From Coriobacteriales bacterium (lineage in GTDB: Bacteria; Actinomycetota; Coriobacteriia; Coriobacteriales; UBA8131), in NCBI GenBank assembly GCA_031286975.1, contig JAITTM010000152.1, positions 1-9,443 of the forward strand: a stretch of DNA of 9,443 bases, read 5' to 3'. This document shows positions 5,845 through 9,443 of this stretch, in pieces (position 1 is the stretch's first letter; every line of letters starts with the position of its first letter). The position numbers and the translations under genes are program-made. A model generated the notes under the pieces. That model saw nothing but the letters and a program-made list of their open reading frames with translations. It was not told the DNA's origin and ran no database searches.

Positions 5845-7812
5845 ATGAGCGATATTCCGGCAACCTCATCAGCGGCACCTGCCGCCGCGTCCAGCCCAGC
5901 GGCTCCCGCACCTGCGCCTGCGTCCAGCCCAGCGGCTCCCGCGCCTGCGCCTGCGTCCAGCCCAGCGGCGCCTAAGGAGTCCTACTACCTCACCACGCCC
6001 ATCTACTACGTCAACGGTGTGCCGCATCTGGGTACCGCCTACACCACCGTTGCTGCTGACGCGCTCGCGCGCTTTGAGCGCATGGACGGTAAGGACGTGC
6101 ACTTTCTTACCGGCCTGGACGAGCACGGGCAGAAGGTGGCGCAGTCAGCTGAGGCTGCCGGGGTTTCTCCACAGGCGTGGTGTGACAGTGTGGCGCCGCA
6201 GTTCTTGCATGCGTGGAGCGAGCTCAACATCAGCAACAACGACTTTATCCGCACCACAGAGGAGCGTCATATCGTGGGCGTGCAGCGGTTCTTTGAGGCG
6301 TTGCGCGACAGTGGCAACCTCTATAAAGACAGCTACGAGGACTGGTACTGCGTGCCGGAAGAGACCTTTTTCACGGCGGAGCAGATCACCGGGACAGACG
6401 CGCAGACCGGTGCCAGGCTTTGCCCCGATTGCGGGCGTCCGTTGGAGTTTGTGCGCGAGGACAACTGGTTCTTCCGCCTGAGCGCCTTTCAGGACAGGTT
6501 GCTCGCGTTTTATGAGGCCAACCCCGATTTTGTGTGCCCGCAAACGCGCAGAAACGAGGTCATCTCGTTTGTGAGTGGCGGGCTCAAGGACCTCAGTGTG
6601 TCGCGCACCACCTTTGACTGGGGTGTGCCGCTGCCTTTTGACGAGGGACACATCAGCTACGTATGGGTCGACGCTCTCATCAACTACATCACGGCAGTGG
6701 GTTACGGCAGCAGCGATCCGGTGTTGCAGGCGGAGTTCGCGCGCCGCTGGCCCGCGCAGGTGCACTTTGTGGGCAAGGACATCATCCGCTTTCACTGCGT
6801 CATCTGGCCGGCGATGCTCATGGCTGCCGGCGTTGAGCCGCCACGCAAGGTGTTCGCGCACGGCTTTTTGCTCACCAAGGGCGAGAAGATGAGCAAGTCG
6901 CGCGGCAATGTCATGTCGCCACTCGAGCTCGCGGCCATCTTTGGCGTGGATGCCTACCGCTACTACTTTCTCAGCGACGTGCAGTTTGGCTCGGACGGCT
7001 CCATCAGCCTCGAGCGCATGCTCCAGGTCTACAACGCCGATCTGGCCAACAGCTGGGGCAACCTTTGCTCCCGCGTGTTCAACATGACCACCAAGTACTT
7101 TGATGGGGTAGTGCCCGATCTTTGGGAGAAGACCGTGGCGCGCCTTACAGCCGAGATGGGCAATCCGCTGGCTGAGGTGGTGGCTGGCATCTACGAGCGC
7201 TACGCCGCGGCTTTTGGGCAGATCGACTACTCCGGCGCGCTGGCTGTCGCTCTCGAACTCTGCGATGCCGCCAATCTCTACATCGAGCAAAGCGCCCCCT
7301 GGACCCTGGCCAAAGCCGCCGCCGCGGAGGCCGCCGCCGCGGAGGCCGCCGCTGCGCCCCCCGCTGAAGCCGCGACCCCCGCGACCCCCGCGACCGAGGC
7401 TGCGACCCCCGCGACTCCCGCTGAAGCCGCGACCCCCACGACCCCCGCTGAAGCCGCGACCCCCGAGGCTGCGACCCCCGCGACCCCCGAGGCTGCGACC
7501 CCCGCTGAAGCCGCGACTCCCGCGACCCCCGAGGCTGCGACCCCCGCGACCCCCACGACCGCTCCCACCGCTACCGACCGCCTGGCCTTTGTGATCTATA
7601 ACAGCCTTGAGGCGATCCGCATCCTGGCGTTGCTCTATGCGCCGGTAATGCCCCAAACCTCAACCGAGGTCTGGCACCGCCTTGGCCTGGGCGATGTGCT
7701 TGAGGTGGATGATCTGCAGGCGCAGTCAGCCTGGGGGCTTCTGCCTGCGGACAATACCGTGATTACTGGCGACGCGCTCTTCCCCCGTTTACAACTGGAC
7801 GACATCTCCTGA
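5845..7812 (+). CDS. metG: Methionyl-tRNA synthetase with low-complexity N-terminal extension and internal insertion
   Basis: This class I synthetase attaches methionine to initiator and elongator tRNA-Met. The 655-residue product begins with about 46 Ala/Pro/Ser residues, then the Rossmann core: YYLTTPIYYVNG (47-58), the HIGH-type HLGT (61-64), the ENWFFRLS-like DNWFFRLS segment and KMSKS (348-352). The zinc-knuckle region keeps C169, C193 and C196, but the usual second Cys after YC is replaced (YCVPEETF), so zinc binding may be weak or lost. The helical anticodon domain runs from about 395 and contains APW (W486), but is split by an Ala/Thr/Pro/Glu stretch (about 491-577) before LAFVIYNSLEAIRILALLYAPVMP. 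Without both extra segments the length is about 522, normal for the type lacking a C-terminal dimerisation domain. ATG 5845 is the only start codon before the core, so the extension should be translated. The Shine-Dalgarno match is weak; TATCAT (5802-5807) upstream could be a -10 box but has no clear -35. Confidence 0.95.
   Translation: MSDIPATSSAAPAAASSPAAPAPAPASSPAAPAPAPASSPAAPKESYYLTTPIYYVNGVPHLGTAYTTVAADALARFERMDGKDVHFLTGLDEHGQKVAQSAEAAGVSPQAWCDSVAPQFLHAWSELNISNNDFIRTTEERHIVGVQRFFEALRDSGNLYKDSYEDWYCVPEETFFTAEQITGTDAQTGARLCPDCGRPLEFVREDNWFFRLSAFQDRLLAFYEANPDFVCPQTRRNEVISFVSGGLKDLSVSRTTFDWGVPLPFDEGHISYVWVDALINYITAVGYGSSDPVLQAEFARRWPAQVHFVGKDIIRFHCVIWPAMLMAAGVEPPRKVFAHGFLLTKGEKMSKSRGNVMSPLELAAIFGVDAYRYYFLSDVQFGSDGSISLERMLQVYNADLANSWGNLCSRVFNMTTKYFDGVVPDLWEKTVARLTAEMGNPLAEVVAGIYERYAAAFGQIDYSGALAVALELCDAANLYIEQSAPWTLAKAAAAEAAAAEAAAAPPAEAATPATPATEAATPATPAEAATPTTPAEAATPEAATPATPEAATPAEAATPATPEAATPATPTTAPTATDRLAFVIYNSLEAIRILALLYAPVMPQTSTEVWHRLGLGDVLEVDDLQAQSAWGLLPADNTVITGDALFPRLQLDDIS
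5887..5969 (+). repeat. 33-bp tandem repeat at the 5' end of metG
   Basis: Two nearly identical 33-bp units (5887-5919, 5920-5952) are followed by a partial third (5953-5969). Each encodes an 11-residue Ala/Pro unit based on ASSPAAPAPAP. The repeat forms most of the N-terminal extension of methionyl-tRNA synthetase. The two full units differ at a single base, which suggests recent or homogenised duplication. Confidence 0.85.
7315..7575 (+). repeat. Compound in-frame repeat block inside metG
   Basis: About 261 bases are built from related short modules: first a 15-bp unit encoding AAAAE twice (about 7315-7344), then mixed copies of units encoding AEAATP, EAATP and ATP, such as GCTGAAGCCGCGACCCC and GAGGCTGCGACCCC. 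All unit lengths are multiples of three and no stop occurs. The block lies between the conserved APWTLAK and the following helix of the anticodon-binding domain. Its edges are blurred by flanking Ala and Thr codons. Confidence 0.85.
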
Positions 7813-7818
7813 AGGAGG
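7813..7818 (+). promoter_or_regulatory. Shine-Dalgarno site of the downstream membrane-protein gene, adjoining the metG stop
   Basis: AGGAGG at 7813-7818 comes directly after the metG TGA (7810-7812) and four bases before ATG 7823. The 10-bp gap between the genes and this strong site point to coupled translation in one operon. Confidence 0.75.
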
Positions 7819-7822
7819 CAGC

Positions 7823-9443
7823 ATGGCACAGAGTTCCCTGAGTTGGCAAGACCTGTTACAACAACTGTTTGGCATCAAGATACCCGTGAATGAGGGCGGC
7901 GGGGCGGGCGGCAGCAAGCCGCGCAAACCGTTCAAGACGCGCACCAAGATCATCGCCTTGGTGGTGTTGCTGCTTTTTATCGCGGGCTGCTATTGGTACT
8001 TCCATCCGCCCATCAACATCCAGAGCAGGGATCTGTGGGTCTTCGTCATCATCTTCATACTGCTCCCCGTTTTCTTGGTGCTGTGGACGCGCTCCCGGCA
8101 ATACGCAAGCGGTGTGGGCAAGGCATCGCTTGACTTCAAGAAGGCAAAGCTCTTCAAGCGGCTCGCCTATCTGCCAATCGCCGTTTTGCTGCTGGTGGCC
8201 ATTGGCGCGCTGGTCTCCGCTGTGTTCTTTCCCGGTAATGCCGAGCGCTACGCAACTGTGCTCAACACCCAAACACGCGACTTCACCGCAGACGTGCACG
8301 AGGTCGATTATGCCGAGATACCCGTGATCGACCGCTACTCGGCAGCGCTTTTGGGCAATCGCGTCATGGGCTCCATCCCCGAGTACGTGAGCCAGTTCGA
8401 GATATCGCCGCTCTACAGCCAGATCAACTACCAGGGGCATCCCGTGCGGGTGAGCCCCCTGCTCTATGCCGACTTCTTCAAGTGGTGGGCCAATCAATCA
8501 AGCGGGCTGCCTGCCTATGTCATCATCGACATGACCACACAGGACGCCAACATCGTCAAGCTGGATACACCCATCCGCTACTCGGAATCCGAGCCCTTCG
8601 ACCGCAACATTGACCGCTATATGCAGCTCAAATACCCCTTCTACCTCTTTGACCAGAAGTCCTTTGAGATCGACGAGGACGGGCGCCCCTGGTGGGTCTG
8701 CCCTGTGCAGAAGCGCACCATCGGGCTCTTTGGGGGCACCACCATCTCGCGCGTGGTGCTCTGCGACGCGAGCACGGGTGAGTGCATCGATCTGGACGTG
8801 AGCGAGGTGCCCGTCTGGGTTGACCGCGTGTATCCGTCAGAGCTGCTCATTGAGCAATACAACTGGAGCGGTGCCTACTCAGATGGCTGGATAAACTCAT
8901 GGCTGGGGCAGCAGAACGTCATCCAAACCACGCCGGGCACCAATGGGCAGGAGGGCTACAACTACATCGCCAAAGACGACGACGTGTGGGTCTACACCGG
9001 TGTGACCTCGGCTACGGCTGACAACTCCATCGTGGGCTTTGTGCTCATCAACCAGCGCACGGCGGAGTCGGGCTTCTACCCCATAGCCGGTGCCACCGAG
9101 GACTCCGCGATGAGCAGCGCCGAGGGGCAGGTGCAGCATCTGGGCTACGTGTCGACCTTCCCGCTGCTGCTCAACATCAACAGTCAGCCCACCTACTTCA
9201 TGGCGCTCAAAGACAATGCCGGTTTGGTCAAGATGTATGCGATGATCGACATCCAACGCTACCAGAACGTCGCCGTGAGCGACACGGTTCTTGGCTGCCA
9301 GGAGGTCTATAAAACGCTGCTGGCCACCAACGGCGTCGAGCTTCCGCTTGACCCCGCGCAAGAGACCAACGAGGCAAGCGGCACCATCGAGCACATCGCG
9401 CAGGCGGTGATCGAGGGCAACTCGCACTTCTACCTCAAGCTTG
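7823..9443 (+). CDS. Large conserved membrane protein of unknown function (3' truncated by window)
   Basis: The frame is open from ATG 7823 to the last base; 540 complete residues are visible and no stop is reached. After a short cytoplasmic N-terminus with a Gly-rich patch (23-30) and a basic stretch (KPRKPFKTRTK) come three predicted membrane helices (about 41-60, 70-89 and 115-136). The rest is a long soluble domain, probably extracytoplasmic, rich in aromatic residues. Segments that look like conserved cores are YPFYLFDQKSFEIDEDG (271-287), WWVCPV (290-295), IGLFGG (300-305), VPVWVDRVYP (329-338), GYNYIAKDD (378-386), SAEGQVQHLGY (432-442) and QPTYFMALKDN (455-465). I recall similar uncharacterised proteins in Firmicutes and Coriobacteriia under inconsistent automatic names, but cannot assign a function. 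Few cysteines are present (C56, C293, C314, C321, C492). It follows metG by 10 bp behind a strong Shine-Dalgarno site, so it is probably co-transcribed. Confidence 0.85.
   Translation, partial: MAQSSLSWQDLLQQLFGIKIPVNEGGGAGGSKPRKPFKTRTKIIALVVLLLFIAGCYWYFHPPINIQSRDLWVFVIIFILLPVFLVLWTRSRQYASGVGKASLDFKKAKLFKRLAYLPIAVLLLVAIGALVSAVFFPGNAERYATVLNTQTRDFTADVHEVDYAEIPVIDRYSAALLGNRVMGSIPEYVSQFEISPLYSQINYQGHPVRVSPLLYADFFKWWANQSSGLPAYVIIDMTTQDANIVKLDTPIRYSESEPFDRNIDRYMQLKYPFYLFDQKSFEIDEDGRPWWVCPVQKRTIGLFGGTTISRVVLCDASTGECIDLDVSEVPVWVDRVYPSELLIEQYNWSGAYSDGWINSWLGQQNVIQTTPGTNGQEGYNYIAKDDDVWVYTGVTSATADNSIVGFVLINQRTAESGFYPIAGATEDSAMSSAEGQVQHLGYVSTFPLLLNINSQPTYFMALKDNAGLVKMYAMIDIQRYQNVAVSDTVLGCQEVYKTLLATNGVELPLDPAQETNEASGTIEHIAQAVIEGNSHFYLKL

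Noticed and set aside
7278..7568. Minus-strand frame encoding a regular Val/Ala/Gly repeat resembling a repeat protein
   Set aside because: It is the reverse complement of the metG repeat block, with no separate ribosome-binding site or domain evidence.
7315..7575. CRISPR array or mobile repeat in the metG repeat block
   Set aside because: Units are short, contiguous, in frame and protein-coding, without unique spacers.
6145..7656. Minus-strand open frame of 503 residues with Gly/Arg-rich repeats opposite metG
   Set aside because: The RGG-like repeats are only the complement of the metG tandem repeat; the rest opposes conserved synthetase sequence and shows no domain.

Overview
The window looks like a chromosomal segment from a high-GC Gram-positive bacterium, most likely an actinobacterium of the class Coriobacteriia. 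This is inferred from the high GC content, the GC-rich third codon positions, a cell-surface protein with MBG-type Ig repeats and a three-helix C-terminal anchor, and the gene set. No rRNA, tRNA, CRISPR array or transposase is visible.

Layout. Positions 1-960 (+) hold the 3' end of a surface-protein gene, closed by a strong intrinsic terminator at 1019-1052. Positions 1136-2221 (-) encode a DUF218/YdcF-family membrane protein that converges on it; its promoter appears to give a leaderless mRNA. A 196-bp divergent spacer (2222-2417) carries a pair of 16-bp direct repeats. From 2418 to the window end all genes are on + and closely packed: folP (dihydropteroate synthase), a single reading frame that joins folK (HPPK) to rsmI (16S rRNA C1402 2'-O-methyltransferase), a degV-family fatty-acid-binding protein, metG (methionyl-tRNA synthetase) and a large unrecognised membrane protein that runs off the end at 9443.

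How the genes work together. FolP and FolK catalyse neighbouring steps of folate synthesis. Folate supplies the formyl donor for fMet-tRNA, MetG charges that tRNA, and RsmI modifies the ribosomal P-site residue C1402. The + strand cluster therefore groups functions that meet at translation initiation, although grouping with folate genes may be incidental. The gaps are short (a 17-bp overlap, then 35, 64 and 10 bp), so co-transcription is likely.

Most notable points. (1) FolK and RsmI are fused in one 506-residue frame. (2) Two conserved housekeeping enzymes carry in-frame low-complexity Ala/Pro/Glu/Thr segments built from DNA tandem repeats: an insertion of about 36 residues in FolP, and in MetG both a 46-residue N-terminal extension and an insertion of about 87 residues inside the anticodon-binding domain. 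Removing these segments returns both proteins to normal family length. I see no clear evidence of a wholly new multi-gene system.
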